Source: Paraburkholderia ferrariae NBRC 106233
Lineage (GTDB): Bacteria > Pseudomonadota > Gammaproteobacteria > Burkholderiales > Burkholderiaceae
DNA: 64,000 nucleotides
Direction: 5' to 3'
NCBI RefSeq assembly: GCF_000685035.1
Contig: NZ_BAYB01000032.1
Span: 48,254 to 112,253 of the forward strand
Under the pieces are notes generated by a model, which worked only from the letters and a program-made list of their open reading frames with translations, was not told the DNA's origin and searched no databases. Numbering within the stretch: position 1 is the first letter of the stretch; each line of letters begins with the position of its first letter. The translations under genes were made by a program, and so were the position numbers. Positions 43,213 through 52,092 of this stretch are shown in pieces.

Positions 43213-44172
43213 ATGACCGAGCAACTGAATGAAGTGATGACGCTGCGCTTGAGCGCGATCAACTACCTGGCCCGCAACACCTGGGCCTTCACGTTCGAAG
43301 ACCCCGCGGGTAATCTGCTGCCGGCGGCTGAACCCGGCTCACACGTTGCAGTGGTGTTGCCGAATGGTCTGACGCGTCAATACTCGCTACTGGAATCGAG
43401 CAACAGCCTGACACAGCGATCGTATGTGATCGGTGTCAAACTTGATCCGCAGTCGCGTGGCGGCTCCCGCTACATGCACGAAACGATGCGCGTTGGGGAC
43501 CTGGTACAGGTCGGTGTACCGCGCAACAATTTCCCGCTGAACGAAGACGCCGCTCATACGGTCCTCGTTGCGGGCGGTATTGGTATTACCCCTATCCTGT
43601 GCATGGCGCGACGCCTGAAAGAACTCGGGCAATCACCGCGTATCTATTATTCGTGCCGTGATCGCGTTGACGTCGCGTTCACCGAAGAACTGAAATCATT
43701 CGAGCACGCTCTTATCCACGTCGATGCCGAGACTAACGCGTTCCTCAATATCGCGGACATCGTGCAGCGCGAAGGCCAGGACGCTCATTTCTACTGCTGT
43801 GGCCCCGGCCCGATGCTTGTGGCGTTCGAAGCCGCCTGTGCTGCGCTTCCCCCGGAACAAATTCACGTCGAATACTTCACCGCCAAGCAAGAAGCCGCCC
43901 TCGACGGCAACTTCGTTGTCGAATTGCGCAAGAGCCGTAAAACGCTGACCGTGCCGCAAGGGAAAACTATTCTTGGCGTCGTCCGCGAAGCAGGCGTTCC
44001 CGTTTCGTACTCCTGCGAAGAGGGTGTGTGCGGAGCGTGTGAAGTTCGCGTTCTCGAAGGTCAGCCTGATCACCGCGACGCTATTTTGTCTGAGCCCGAA
44101 AAGGCTGCCAGCAAGACGATGATCATCTGCTGCTCCGGGTGCAAAGGGGATCGCCTCGTCCTCGATCTCTAA
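43213..44172 (+). CDS. VanB-like oxygenase reductase (FMN, NAD, 2Fe-2S)
   Basis: 319 aa from ATG 43213, with TTTGGAGGTG just upstream; an in-frame start at 43153 is less supported. The order is FNR-type flavin domain ('RQYSLLESS'), NAD domain ('VLVAGGIGITPILCMARRL'), then a C-terminal plant-type 2Fe-2S domain ('SCEEGVCGACEVRVLEG' and 'IICCSGCKGD'). This is the phthalate dioxygenase reductase/VanB layout. It would feed electrons to both Rieske oxygenases of the island. Confidence 0.92.
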   Translation: MTEQLNEVMTLRLSAINYLARNTWAFTFEDPAGNLLPAAEPGSHVAVVLPNGLTRQYSLLESSNSLTQRSYVIGVKLDPQSRGGSRYMHETMRVGDLVQVGVPRNNFPLNEDAAHTVLVAGGIGITPILCMARRLKELGQSPRIYYSCRDRVDVAFTEELKSFEHALIHVDAETNAFLNIADIVQREGQDAHFYCCGPGPMLVAFEAACAALPPEQIHVEYFTAKQEAALDGNFVVELRKSRKTLTVPQGKTILGVVREAGVPVSYSCEEGVCGACEVRVLEGQPDHRDAILSEPEKAASKTMIICCSGCKGDRLVLDL

Positions 44173-44230
44173 GTAAAACACTGGGCGAGGAGCTCGCCCA
44201 TCCTCTCACGTTAAGTTAGGAGACAAGCAA

Positions 44231-45244
44231 GTGATTATCGATTGCCACGGTCACGTCAGCCCGCCCGCCGAGCTCTGGGTCTATAAGGCGCACATCCTCT
44301 CGCATCGCGGCGAGCACGGTCGCAAGATGCCGGAAGTGACGGACGAAGAAATTCTCCACTATGCCAACCGCAAGGAAATGGCGCCGGTCGGCCACATCGA
44401 CATGCTCGACCGCGTGGGCACGAACGTTCAGCTCCTTTCGCCGCGTCCGTTTCAGATGATGCACAGCCAGAAGCCGGGCAAACTCGTGCACTGGTTCACC
44501 GAAGAAACCAACAATATCATTTCGCGCACGGTCAAACTGCTGCCGACCCGCTTCATCGGTATCGGCGGTCTGCCGCAAGTCGCGGGCGACCCGATCGAAG
44601 TCGTACTGCCGGAGCTCGAGCGCTGCGTCAAAGAGCTCGGCTTCAAGGGCGTGCTGCTCAATCCCGATCCGTTCGAAAACAACGGTAGCGAGGCACCCGG
44701 CCTCGGCGACCGCTACTGGTATCCGCTGTACGAAAAGCTATGCGAACTGGACATACCGGCGCATATCCACGCAACGGGTTCGCATTCGGCTCGCACGCCC
44801 TACACAGTTCACTTCATTAACGAAGAGACCATCGCCGTTTTTGGCCTCGTCAATTCGAACGTGTTCAAGGACTTCCCGAAGCTGAAGGTGCTAGTCTCGC
44901 ACGGCGGTGGTTCGGTCCCCTACCAGATCGGCCGTTTCCAGTCGGGCGCAATGCGCGCCGGTCGCGACTTCCTCGAGGGCATGCGTAATCTGTATTACGA
45001 CACCGTGCTCTACTCGGAAGAGTCGCTGCGTCTGCTGATCAAGACCGTTGGTGCTGACCGCTGCCTGTTCGGCGCCGAGTGCCCTGGCGTTGGTTCGGCA
45101 ATCAATCCGGCAACAGGTACCACGTTCGACGACATCAAGCCATTCATCCAGGGCTTCGACTGGCTCTCGCAGGACGAGAAGGACAAGATCTTCTTCGGCA
45201 ACGCCCGCGATCTGTTCAAGCTCAATCTCGCGGACTACCAATAA
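44231..45244 (+). CDS. 4-oxalomesaconate hydratase-like amidohydrolase (LigJ-type)
   Basis: 337 aa from GTG 44231 (GTTAGGAGACAAGCAA upstream). Metal motif 'MIIDCHGHVSPP' and 'GVLLNPDPFENNG', 'VSHGGGSVPYQIGRF' and 'FGAECPG' match the LigJ branch, which hydrates 4-oxalomesaconate to 4-carboxy-4-hydroxy-2-oxoadipate. It is followed by an extradiol dioxygenase and a LigK-like aldolase, the flanking steps of the same route. Related decarboxylases share the fold, so substrate assignment rests on context as well. Confidence 0.8.
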   Translation: MIIDCHGHVSPPAELWVYKAHILSHRGEHGRKMPEVTDEEILHYANRKEMAPVGHIDMLDRVGTNVQLLSPRPFQMMHSQKPGKLVHWFTEETNNIISRTVKLLPTRFIGIGGLPQVAGDPIEVVLPELERCVKELGFKGVLLNPDPFENNGSEAPGLGDRYWYPLYEKLCELDIPAHIHATGSHSARTPYTVHFINEETIAVFGLVNSNVFKDFPKLKVLVSHGGGSVPYQIGRFQSGAMRAGRDFLEGMRNLYYDTVLYSEESLRLLIKTVGADRCLFGAECPGVGSAINPATGTTFDDIKPFIQGFDWLSQDEKDKIFFGNARDLFKLNLADYQ

Positions 45245-45271
45245 TCCCCGGCGCTGACAGGACCCGAAATC

Positions 45272-46270
45272 ATGGCAAAAATCGTACTGGGAATGGGGAC
45301 ATCGCACGGCCCCATGCTGGTGACGCCGCCTGAGACCTGGGGCGCTCGTGTGCCCGACGATCGACTGAGCAAGCATCACTTCGAAGGCCGCGAATGGTCC
45401 TTCGACGAACTCGTCGATTATCGGCGTGCCGAAAACCTCTCGGAACAGATAACGCTCGACGTGTGGACGAAGCGGCACGGTCAGTGTTTGGCCGCAATCG
45501 AGGAAATGGCTCATGTTCTGGCGGATGCCAGGCCGGACGTCGTTGTGATTGTTGGCAACGACCAAATGGAGATTTTCGATACTGATTGCATCCCTGCACT
45601 CAGTGTCATGTGTGGCCCAACGATCGTCAACAACATGATCAGCCACGAGAAGCTCCAGACGATGCCCCCGGGTGTCCGTCATGCGATGCCCGGCTATATG
45701 CCGGACACCGCAACCTACGCTGGCGTTCCCGAACTCGCGAAACACATCATCAAAAGTGCGATGGCCGACAACTTTGACGTCGCGGCCCTTCAGCGCCTTT
45801 CGGAACACGAAACGCCTCACGCTTTCGGATTCGTTTTCCGTCAACTGATGAAGGATCAGGTGATCCCGACCGTGCCGCTGCTGGTCAACACGTTCTACCC
45901 GCCGAACCAGCCGACGGTCGAGCGTTGCCACGCGTTCGGTCGTTCTGTTGGTCGTGCTATTCAGTCTTGGGATAGCGACGCGCGGGTTGCCGTCATTGCC
46001 TCGGGCGGACTGACGCACTTTGTGATCGACGAGCGCGTTGACAACCTGGTGCTCGACGCGATGAAAAGGCACGATTTCGCGCCGGTCTTCGCCCTTGGTG
46101 AAGAGATTTTCCAGGCTGGCACTTCCGAAATCAAGAACTGGATTCCTGTAGCGGGAGTGATGGACGAAATCGGGTTCGACATGACGGTGGTCGACTATGT
46201 GCCCTGCTATCGGAGCGAAGCCGGTACCGGCAACGCGATGGGCTTCGTGTACTGGAAGCCCCAGGACTGA
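45272..46270 (+). CDS. LigB-type class III extradiol ring-cleavage dioxygenase
   Basis: 332 aa. It starts 'MAKIVLGMGTSHGPMLVTPP' with His12 as likely iron ligand, continues 'VVVIVGNDQMEIF' and ends with 'VIASGGLTHFVIDE'. This fits the LigB/DesZ/gallate dioxygenase group, which opens catechol, protocatechuate, gallate or 3-O-methylgallate rings using Fe(II) and O2. No separate LigA-like small subunit is encoded nearby, as in DesZ-type enzymes. It is followed 17 bp later by the RraA-family genes. Confidence 0.88.
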   Translation: MAKIVLGMGTSHGPMLVTPPETWGARVPDDRLSKHHFEGREWSFDELVDYRRAENLSEQITLDVWTKRHGQCLAAIEEMAHVLADARPDVVVIVGNDQMEIFDTDCIPALSVMCGPTIVNNMISHEKLQTMPPGVRHAMPGYMPDTATYAGVPELAKHIIKSAMADNFDVAALQRLSEHETPHAFGFVFRQLMKDQVIPTVPLLVNTFYPPNQPTVERCHAFGRSVGRAIQSWDSDARVAVIASGGLTHFVIDERVDNLVLDAMKRHDFAPVFALGEEIFQAGTSEIKNWIPVAGVMDEIGFDMTVVDYVPCYRSEAGTGNAMGFVYWKPQD

Positions 46271-46287
46271 GAAAAGGACTGTCAAAT

Positions 46288-46950
46288 ATGAAAAGCAAAG
46301 ACGAATTGGTCCATCGCCTTCGTCGGCTGGACTGCTGTGCTGTCTCCGATGCGCTGGACAAACTCGGTTTGACGGGAGTTGTGAGCGGCGTGGCTCAGGC
46401 ATCGGGCACCCGGCGCATCGCAGGCCGGGTCATTACCATGAAGCTCGGCGTGGGAGACCCGCCTCCGGGACCACCTCGCCACTTGGGCACGACCGCTATC
46501 GAACTCGGTGGTGCCGACGACGTGATCGTGGTCGAGCAGCGCACTGGTATCGAAGCCGGTAGCTGGGGCGGCATTCTCTCGTTGGGCGCCAAGGTTCGCT
46601 CTATTGCCGGAGTAATCGCCGACGGCCCGGTTCGCGATATCGATGAATCCCGCGAGATGGGTCTGCCGGTGTTCGCGAACGCATTCACCGCCCGCACTGC
46701 CCGCGGTCGCATCGTCGAGAAAGGTGTAAACGTCCCCGTCGAAGTCTTCGGTACCGCGGTCGAGGCCGGTGACTATGTCATCGCTGATAGCAGCGCCATC
46801 ATCTTCATTCGCGCCGCCGACGTTGCACGCGTTGTTGAAACGGCCGAATCGATCGTGGCTCGTGAAGCCCTGATGGCGAAGGCTGTTCTCGCCGGCACTC
46901 CCATCAGCAAAGTGATGGGCGGCAACTATGAACTCATGCTGAAGGATTAA
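46288..46950 (+). CDS. RraA-family protein (aldolase-like), copy 1
   Basis: 220 aa. RraA/HMG-aldolase fold with 'CCAVSDALDKLGLTGVVSGV' at the N-terminus and the conserved 'GVIADGPVRDIDE', whose Arg-Asp pair binds substrate and metal in CHA aldolases. Family members are class II pyruvate aldolases, oxaloacetate decarboxylases or RNase E inhibitors. In this catabolic operon an aldolase or decarboxylase role is likely. It is separated from copy 2 by 2 bp. Confidence 0.85.
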   Translation: MKSKDELVHRLRRLDCCAVSDALDKLGLTGVVSGVAQASGTRRIAGRVITMKLGVGDPPPGPPRHLGTTAIELGGADDVIVVEQRTGIEAGSWGGILSLGAKVRSIAGVIADGPVRDIDESREMGLPVFANAFTARTARGRIVEKGVNVPVEVFGTAVEAGDYVIADSSAIIFIRAADVARVVETAESIVAREALMAKAVLAGTPISKVMGGNYELMLKD

Positions 46951-46952
46951 AA

Positions 46953-47630
46953 ATGTCCGATATTCAACAAGACAAGAACGTTGCGCGCGCAGCGAAACTG
47001 GAGACGGCGACCCTCAGCGACGCACTGGATCGCTTGGGCTTGAACGGTCAGTGCTCGAAGATCAAGCCCCGGGATCCATCCTTCCGCATGGCTGGCCGTG
47101 CGTTCACGATTCTCTATGGCCCGGCTGCTTCGCCCTCGGGCACCGTTGGTGACTTCATTGACGACGTGCCGGCCGGCAGCGTGATCGTCCTCGACAACGG
47201 TGGCAGGACCGATGCAACAGTTTGGGGCGACATCCTGACCGAAATCGCGCACCGCCGCGGCATCGCCGGTACAGTGATCGACGGTATCAACCGCGACGTC
47301 CACCTCTGCCTGTCCCTAGGCTACCCGGTGTTCTCGAAGGACAACTGGATGCGTACGGGCAAGGATCGCGTACAAGTCGAAGCCACGAACGTACCGGTCA
47401 ATATCGGCGACGTCCGTGTTGCTCCCGGTGACCTTCTACGTGGTGATGCCGACGGCGTGATCTCGATCCCCAAGGAACACGAAGAACGTGTGTTAGCCGC
47501 TGCTGAAGAAATCGAGGCGGCAGAAAAAGCAATTCGCGAAGCGGTTGCTTCGGGCATGCGCCTCGACGAGGCGCGCAAGCAGTTCAAGTACCATCACTTG
47601 CAAACACGTAACGCGGAGAGTGCAGCATGA
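46953..47630 (+). CDS. RraA-family protein (aldolase-like), copy 2
   Basis: 225 aa. 'ATLSDALDRLGLNGQCSKIK' and 'GIAGTVIDGINRDVH' keep the family Arg-Asp pair; 'GDADGVISIPKEHEERVL' is the usual C-terminal strand. It has diverged clearly from copies 1 and 3 and overlaps copy 3 by 4 bp (ATGA). It might process a homologous tautomer or decarboxylate the oxaloacetate produced by copy 3. The exact substrate is unknown. Confidence 0.85.
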   Translation: MSDIQQDKNVARAAKLETATLSDALDRLGLNGQCSKIKPRDPSFRMAGRAFTILYGPAASPSGTVGDFIDDVPAGSVIVLDNGGRTDATVWGDILTEIAHRRGIAGTVIDGINRDVHLCLSLGYPVFSKDNWMRTGKDRVQVEATNVPVNIGDVRVAPGDLLRGDADGVISIPKEHEERVLAAAEEIEAAEKAIREAVASGMRLDEARKQFKYHHLQTRNAESAA

Positions 47631-48295
47631 CCGGTCCACGTTTCAATTCTGACGAGACCACGCGTCTCGACATTCAGCGACCGGACATCGAATTGATCCA
47701 GGCGGCGAGCAGATTACCATCTGCAACGCTGCACGAAGCCGCTGGTAAGATCGGTGCGCTGCCGGCCGCAATCCAGCCTGTGGCGCCCGACTTCAAGATT
47801 TGCGGGCCTGCTGTGACAGTTCATTCGCCGGGTGGCGACAACCTCTGGCTTCATCGGGCGATCTATGCAGCACAACCCGGTGATGTTCTGGTCGTTTCTG
47901 TAAGCGATGCGTATGAACATGGGTACTGGGGCGAAATCATGTCAACGGCTGCGAAGGTTCGTGGCCTCGCCGGCCTCGTCATCAACGGCTGTGTTCGTGA
48001 TCAGCGGTTGCTATCCGAAATCGGATTCCCGGTTTTCTCCCGTGGACTGTGTATTCGCGGCACAGGAAAGGATTTCGGCGCACGTGGCTGGATCAACGCA
48101 CCGACACGGTTCGACGACGTGACGGTGAACGCAGGCGATCTGATTGTTGCCGACGAAGACGGCGTCGTTTGCATTCCGCGAGAGCAGGCAGCGCAGGCAA
48201 TCATCGCTGCGGAAGCGCGTGAAGCAGCAGAAGCCGAACAATTGAAACGACTCGGGGTGGGTGAGAGTACGCTCAGCATTTTCGGCTGGCTCTGA
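47627..48295 (+). CDS. 4-carboxy-4-hydroxy-2-oxoadipate aldolase-like (LigK-type), RraA family copy 3
   Basis: 222 aa. 'LPSATLHEAAGKIGALPAAI', 'GDNLWLHRAIYAAQPGDVLV' and 'GLVINGCVRDQRLLSEIGFP' match the LigK/ProA CHA aldolase branch, which splits CHA into pyruvate and oxaloacetate with a divalent metal. Conserved Arg-Asp is present. It is the last gene of the plus-strand ring-cleavage operon and is followed by a hairpin. Together with the LigJ-like hydratase it completes the lower pathway. Confidence 0.87.
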   Translation: MTGPRFNSDETTRLDIQRPDIELIQAASRLPSATLHEAAGKIGALPAAIQPVAPDFKICGPAVTVHSPGGDNLWLHRAIYAAQPGDVLVVSVSDAYEHGYWGEIMSTAAKVRGLAGLVINGCVRDQRLLSEIGFPVFSRGLCIRGTGKDFGARGWINAPTRFDDVTVNAGDLIVADEDGVVCIPREQAAQAIIAAEAREAAEAEQLKRLGVGESTLSIFGWL

Positions 48296-48298
48296 TTA

Positions 48299-48317
48299 CA
48301 AGCACGAGGCGTGCTTG
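48299..48317. terminator. Hairpin between convergent operons
   Basis: CAAGCACG (48299-48306), AGG, CGTGCTTG (48310-48317): a perfect 8-bp stem 4 bp after the LigK-type stop. The convergent MFS gene ends 45 bp further. No T run is present, so termination efficiency is uncertain. Confidence 0.5.
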
Positions 48318-48361
48318 CTTCCAATGGGGGCGGGATTGACCGCGGGGGCAGCTGATATCGT

Positions 48362-49816
48362 TCATCGCATTTCAGCGTCCTCTTCGTCCTTCAGTTGAGC
48401 GAATGCCACGATCGACAGTAAAGACAACGCCCCGACGATGAAGAACGTCGCGGGAAAATCGCGGAACGTCAGCCGTTCTGCACTATGACCATGGACGTGC
48501 GCCGTAACCGTCAGGCATGACGTACACAGCGCGACACCGAAACTGATCGAAGTTTGTTGCATCATCGTCGACAGCGCAGTTGCTTTACTCATTAGATTTT
48601 GAGGCACACCCAAAAAGCCCATCGTGTTCATAGAGATCATGCCCAATGCGTTAGCGATCCCGGCAATGAACAGAACGACGAACATAAAATAAATGGATGT
48701 GTTTGGGGTAAACAATCCGTAGCAGGCGAACGTCGTCCCCGTCAATGCGGTGGCCACGATCAGGATCGGTTTGAACCCGAATGCATGAATCGCATGCCGC
48801 ATAATCGGACGCACACAGAATGCGCCGATTGCAAGCCACGCACCCATCAAGCCAGCCTGAACAGGCGTGAAGCCGAGCCCAACTTGCAACAGCACCGGGA
48901 TAAAAACGGGAGCGGAGCCAACTGCCAGACGAACCGGTATCCCACCGACAGTTGCCGCACGAAACGCTTTATATCCAAAGATCTTGAGGGGAATGATGAC
49001 ATCGACGCGGTCCCGACTATGGATCACATACGCCACAGCGGCCGCAAGTCCGAGGCCTGTAACGACAATCGTAACCGTCAGCGGCACGAAAGTGTGGCCG
49101 GCCGTCTCCAGGCCGAAGACGACGCCCGAAAGCGCTATCGCCATCAAAACGAATCCCCTGAAGTCAAATCGGTCGACTTTTTCGGAGCGCGAGTCAGGCA
49201 CGAACTTCAGCGATAGCAGGATGCCCAAAACGCCGAAAGGGACATTGAGCAGGAAAATCCACCGCCAGGAGGTCAGCGTCACGATGAGGCCCCCGAGAAG
49301 CGGTCCAACGACGCGTCCAATCGATCCTGGGACAGTGAACCACACCATCGCCACTACCAGTTGCGCGGGCGGGATACTGCGCAGCAGAATCAGACGTCCC
49401 ACCGGCACCATCATGGCACCGCCCAATCCTTGAAAAATCCGGAACAATACGACTTGGGTAATCGATGTGGCCGCACCGCAGAACGCGGATGCCAGCGAGA
49501 AAATAGCGACCGCTGAGCAGAAAACTTTCCGGGTACCGAACCGATCTGCGAGCCATCCACTCGCGGGAAGAAACAATGCGAGACTTAGAAGATACGCTGT
49601 GATAGCGAAGTTGAGGTGGAGGATCTCAACGTGTAGAGAACTGGCGATCGATTGAAGTGCCGTACCCAATATAGAAGTATCGAGACTCTGCAAAAACATC
49701 GGCACCGCGACGATCATTGGAATCAATCTTGCGTGATTTGATGTAGCGCAGTGGGATGACTCCGAAATCGCCTCGGAGTCCATCACATCATCAAGTTTCG
49801 ACTTATCCTCAATCAC
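48362..49816 (-). CDS. MFS transporter, DHA2 (EmrB/QacA) type
   Basis: 484 aa. A 30-residue cytoplasmic lead precedes about 14 membrane spans. 'FLQSLDTSILGTALQSIASS' and 'ASGWLADRFGTRKVFCSAVA' are the TM1 and loop 2-3 signatures of the DHA2 family. DHA2 proteins are mainly drug/H+ antiporters, so it may export a toxic intermediate rather than import substrate. It overlaps the upstream TRAP binding-protein gene by 4 bp. Confidence 0.88.
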   Translation of the reverse strand: MIEDKSKLDDVMDSEAISESSHCATSNHARLIPMIVAVPMFLQSLDTSILGTALQSIASSLHVEILHLNFAITAYLLSLALFLPASGWLADRFGTRKVFCSAVAIFSLASAFCGAATSITQVVLFRIFQGLGGAMMVPVGRLILLRSIPPAQLVVAMVWFTVPGSIGRVVGPLLGGLIVTLTSWRWIFLLNVPFGVLGILLSLKFVPDSRSEKVDRFDFRGFVLMAIALSGVVFGLETAGHTFVPLTVTIVVTGLGLAAAVAYVIHSRDRVDVIIPLKIFGYKAFRAATVGGIPVRLAVGSAPVFIPVLLQVGLGFTPVQAGLMGAWLAIGAFCVRPIMRHAIHAFGFKPILIVATALTGTTFACYGLFTPNTSIYFMFVVLFIAGIANALGMISMNTMGFLGVPQNLMSKATALSTMMQQTSISFGVALCTSCLTVTAHVHGHSAERLTFRDFPATFFIVGALSLLSIVAFAQLKDEEDAEMR

Positions 49817-50886
49817 TGGGTTGTTGAAAGCATTGCGATCTGATGTCGATAAATATCGACAATCTCAGGGTCGTAATTATGGAAAAACTGGCGTCTGACG
49901 GATTCAGTCATTGCTGCCATCTTCGCGATCTCTTTCGGCGAAATTTTATAAATCCTCATACCGTGACGTGCAAGTTCCAGACGATCGGTCATCGCCTCTT
50001 CCCGAATTAAATCGCGTTCGTAGCGTCCAGCCTCTACCGCAGCACTTCGTAAAACGCGTTGATCTCGAACCGACAATTTCTGCCAGACCGACGAGTTCGC
50101 AACTACCGCAATCGCACTATACGAGTGATTCGTAACCGAAATGGCAGACTGGACGTCATACAGGTGCCCGGCGAGGATTTGCGAGTCAAAGTTATCTTCG
50201 GCCTCTACCTGCCCGTTCTTCAGCGATTCGAACATCTTCGGATACGGAATACCGACGACATTGGCGCCCAAGGCCTTAAACGTCTCGATGAAAGCGGGTT
50301 CCGGAATGACACGAACGGGCCTGTTCGTCAAATCGTGCGCGGATACAAATGGGATGCCCGACGTCGTTATTTGACGGAATCCATTCTCCCACCAGGCCAA
50401 TCCCGTCAGGCCATGACCGTTGAGGCGCGACAGCAGAGTCTGGCCGAACTGCCCGTCTAGAAGTTCATGCGCTTCGCGATCTCCGTGGACGACGAATGGA
50501 AGATCCATGATTTCGAATTCGGGCACCAGGTGGCGTAGGGCGGGAGTGACGAGCAACATCATGTCGGGCCTGCCGATGCCGCCTGCCTGCAGGGCCTTGA
50601 TTTGATCCTCAGGCGAACCGGGAATGGTATCCTGGCTGACAGTCACTATCAGACGACCGTTCGATTTCCTCTTTACGATCTGAGCGAACTTGATCATACC
50701 GCGCATCGTCGGCTGGTCTGACGTCACATGCGGTCGATATTCGGCAATACTGATGGTTTGAACAGGCTGCGCGTGCGCCACGAAAGGTTGCACGAGCAAC
50801 AGCGCCCCCAATAAGAAACCCATCGTATCGCTGGAGATGCGGTACAACGACCCGCCTTTTTTAAAATGGCGTGCAACTCTCTTCAT
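49813..50886 (-). CDS. Orphan TRAP transporter substrate-binding protein (DctP-like)
   Basis: 357 aa from ATG 50886 (AAGGGAAT upstream). The signal sequence ends near residue 40 ('PFVAHA'), then the DctP fold begins. 'PVRVIPEPAFIETFKALGAN' and 'VPYPKMFESLKNGQVEAEDN'-type sequence are the family ligand loop (reading GIPYPKMFESL here). No DctQ or DctM membrane subunit is encoded in the window. It may work with a remote TRAP permease or act as a sensor protein. Confidence 0.85.
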   Translation of the reverse strand: MKRVARHFKKGGSLYRISSDTMGFLLGALLLVQPFVAHAQPVQTISIAEYRPHVTSDQPTMRGMIKFAQIVKRKSNGRLIVTVSQDTIPGSPEDQIKALQAGGIGRPDMMLLVTPALRHLVPEFEIMDLPFVVHGDREAHELLDGQFGQTLLSRLNGHGLTGLAWWENGFRQITTSGIPFVSAHDLTNRPVRVIPEPAFIETFKALGANVVGIPYPKMFESLKNGQVEAEDNFDSQILAGHLYDVQSAISVTNHSYSAIAVVANSSVWQKLSVRDQRVLRSAAVEAGRYERDLIREEAMTDRLELARHGMRIYKISPKEIAKMAAMTESVRRQFFHNYDPEIVDIYRHQIAMLSTTQ

Positions 50887-50902
50887 CAGATATTCCCTTA
50901 AA

Positions 50903-50941
50903 CAAAAAAAGCTACGTCGCTGCCACCGCAGCAACGTAGCT
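50903..50941 (-). terminator. Rho-independent terminator of porin gene
   Basis: On the minus strand a 13-bp stem with one mismatch (50911-50923 with 50928-50940, loop of 4) is followed directly by a run of seven T residues (A run at about 50904-50910 on the plus strand). It lies 26 bp after the porin stop and separates the porin from the TRAP binding-protein gene. Confidence 0.85.
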
Positions 50942-50966
50942 AACCCTCACTCTGGGAGACACCGGA

Positions 50967-52037
50967 TCAGAACTTGTGAGAGATACCGACACCGACAATG
51001 CGTTGGCTGGAATCCGATTCGAGAGGCGACGGCAGACCGCCCGGCAGGAACGCCGTCTGGTGAGCGTTACCGCTGTTCCACAACTGCTTGGCGAAAGCGT
51101 ACAACGACGTCGATTTCGAGAGGAAATACATGTAGTCGATCGCCACTGCCGTCAAGTCCCAGCTGCCATTCTTCTGCCCGCTGTTCATCTTGCCGCCACC
51201 GATACGAATCTGGCTTTCCGTATTGATCGGGATCGCTGCCCCAAGCGTCCAGCCCTTATCGGCGTCGAAACCCATGACGTTACGGTACATGAACGTACCG
51301 TAAAGCGTCGCGTACTTGATGTTATACGAAACGCCGATATCGGCTTCGTTCTGCGCTGACGTCGCGGGCGTCAAGCCATCCCCCGGACCAACGCGCGCAA
51401 GCAGCACTCCGGTCGTCAGCGGACCTTGGGCGTAGTAGAGTCCCAACACGTTGTAGCTCGGCGAGTTGTCGGTATCTGCCGATCCGAACGAGTAGGTGTA
51501 CTGCGCATTGAAACCGTGGATGTTCGGCGTCTCGTACGAGAGCGTATTCGGTAGACGACCCGGATCACGTTCGTTGTTACCAACGAACGGACGCGGCTGG
51601 TCAGCGACGAGCGAACCGAGAACGGACGCTGGGGCAATCATCATTACATCGTATTGCGACGCCCAGTTGTAACCGGCCGTCTCGATGAGACCCATCTTGA
51701 CCGTACCGTACGTCTGGTTGGACATACCGACGTATGCACGACGGTCAAAAAAAGCCCCCGGCGTGGGCGAGTCCGACTGCCCATTGCTGGCCAGAAATCC
51801 CGCTTCGAGGTTGAAGATGACCTTCGTACCGCCGCCGATATCTTCACTTCCGATCAAACCGATACGGTTGCCGTGCATTCCTGCATCGCTCAATGCCGTA
51901 AGGTGCTGCCCCCCGCCGCTCATGTTTTCCACGAACTCATCGACTACGCCGTATAGCGTTACGCTCGATTGTGCATGTGCTGCACAGGAGAGAAGCGCCG
52001 CCGCTCCCAATGCAGATCCTTTAACGTATCTCCTCAC
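50967..52037 (-). CDS. Outer-membrane porin, Gram-negative general porin family
   Basis: 356 aa. A 22-residue signal peptide ends 'CAAHAQ', the mature start is 'SSVTLYGVVDEFVENMSGGG', the constriction-loop-like region 'GFLASNGQSDSPTPGAFFDR' follows, and the C-terminus is 'VGVGISHKF' with terminal Phe. It is a trimeric-type substrate channel. It is transcribed downstream of the DoxX gene and ends in a strong terminator. It differs strongly from the porin at 27968, so it is not a recent duplicate. Confidence 0.92.
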   Translation of the reverse strand: MRRYVKGSALGAAALLSCAAHAQSSVTLYGVVDEFVENMSGGGQHLTALSDAGMHGNRIGLIGSEDIGGGTKVIFNLEAGFLASNGQSDSPTPGAFFDRRAYVGMSNQTYGTVKMGLIETAGYNWASQYDVMMIAPASVLGSLVADQPRPFVGNNERDPGRLPNTLSYETPNIHGFNAQYTYSFGSADTDNSPSYNVLGLYYAQGPLTTGVLLARVGPGDGLTPATSAQNEADIGVSYNIKYATLYGTFMYRNVMGFDADKGWTLGAAIPINTESQIRIGGGKMNSGQKNGSWDLTAVAIDYMYFLSKSTSLYAFAKQLWNSGNAHQTAFLPGGLPSPLESDSSQRIVGVGISHKF

Positions 52038-52092
52038 CTTGTCACCTCTTTTCTATTAATTTAAACAGCTGCTTCAGCAAGCGGTCGCCTGA

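Noticed and set aside
44891..46402. 503-codon minus-strand frame
   Set aside because: Antisense to the LigJ-like and LigB-type genes, whose motifs are unambiguous.
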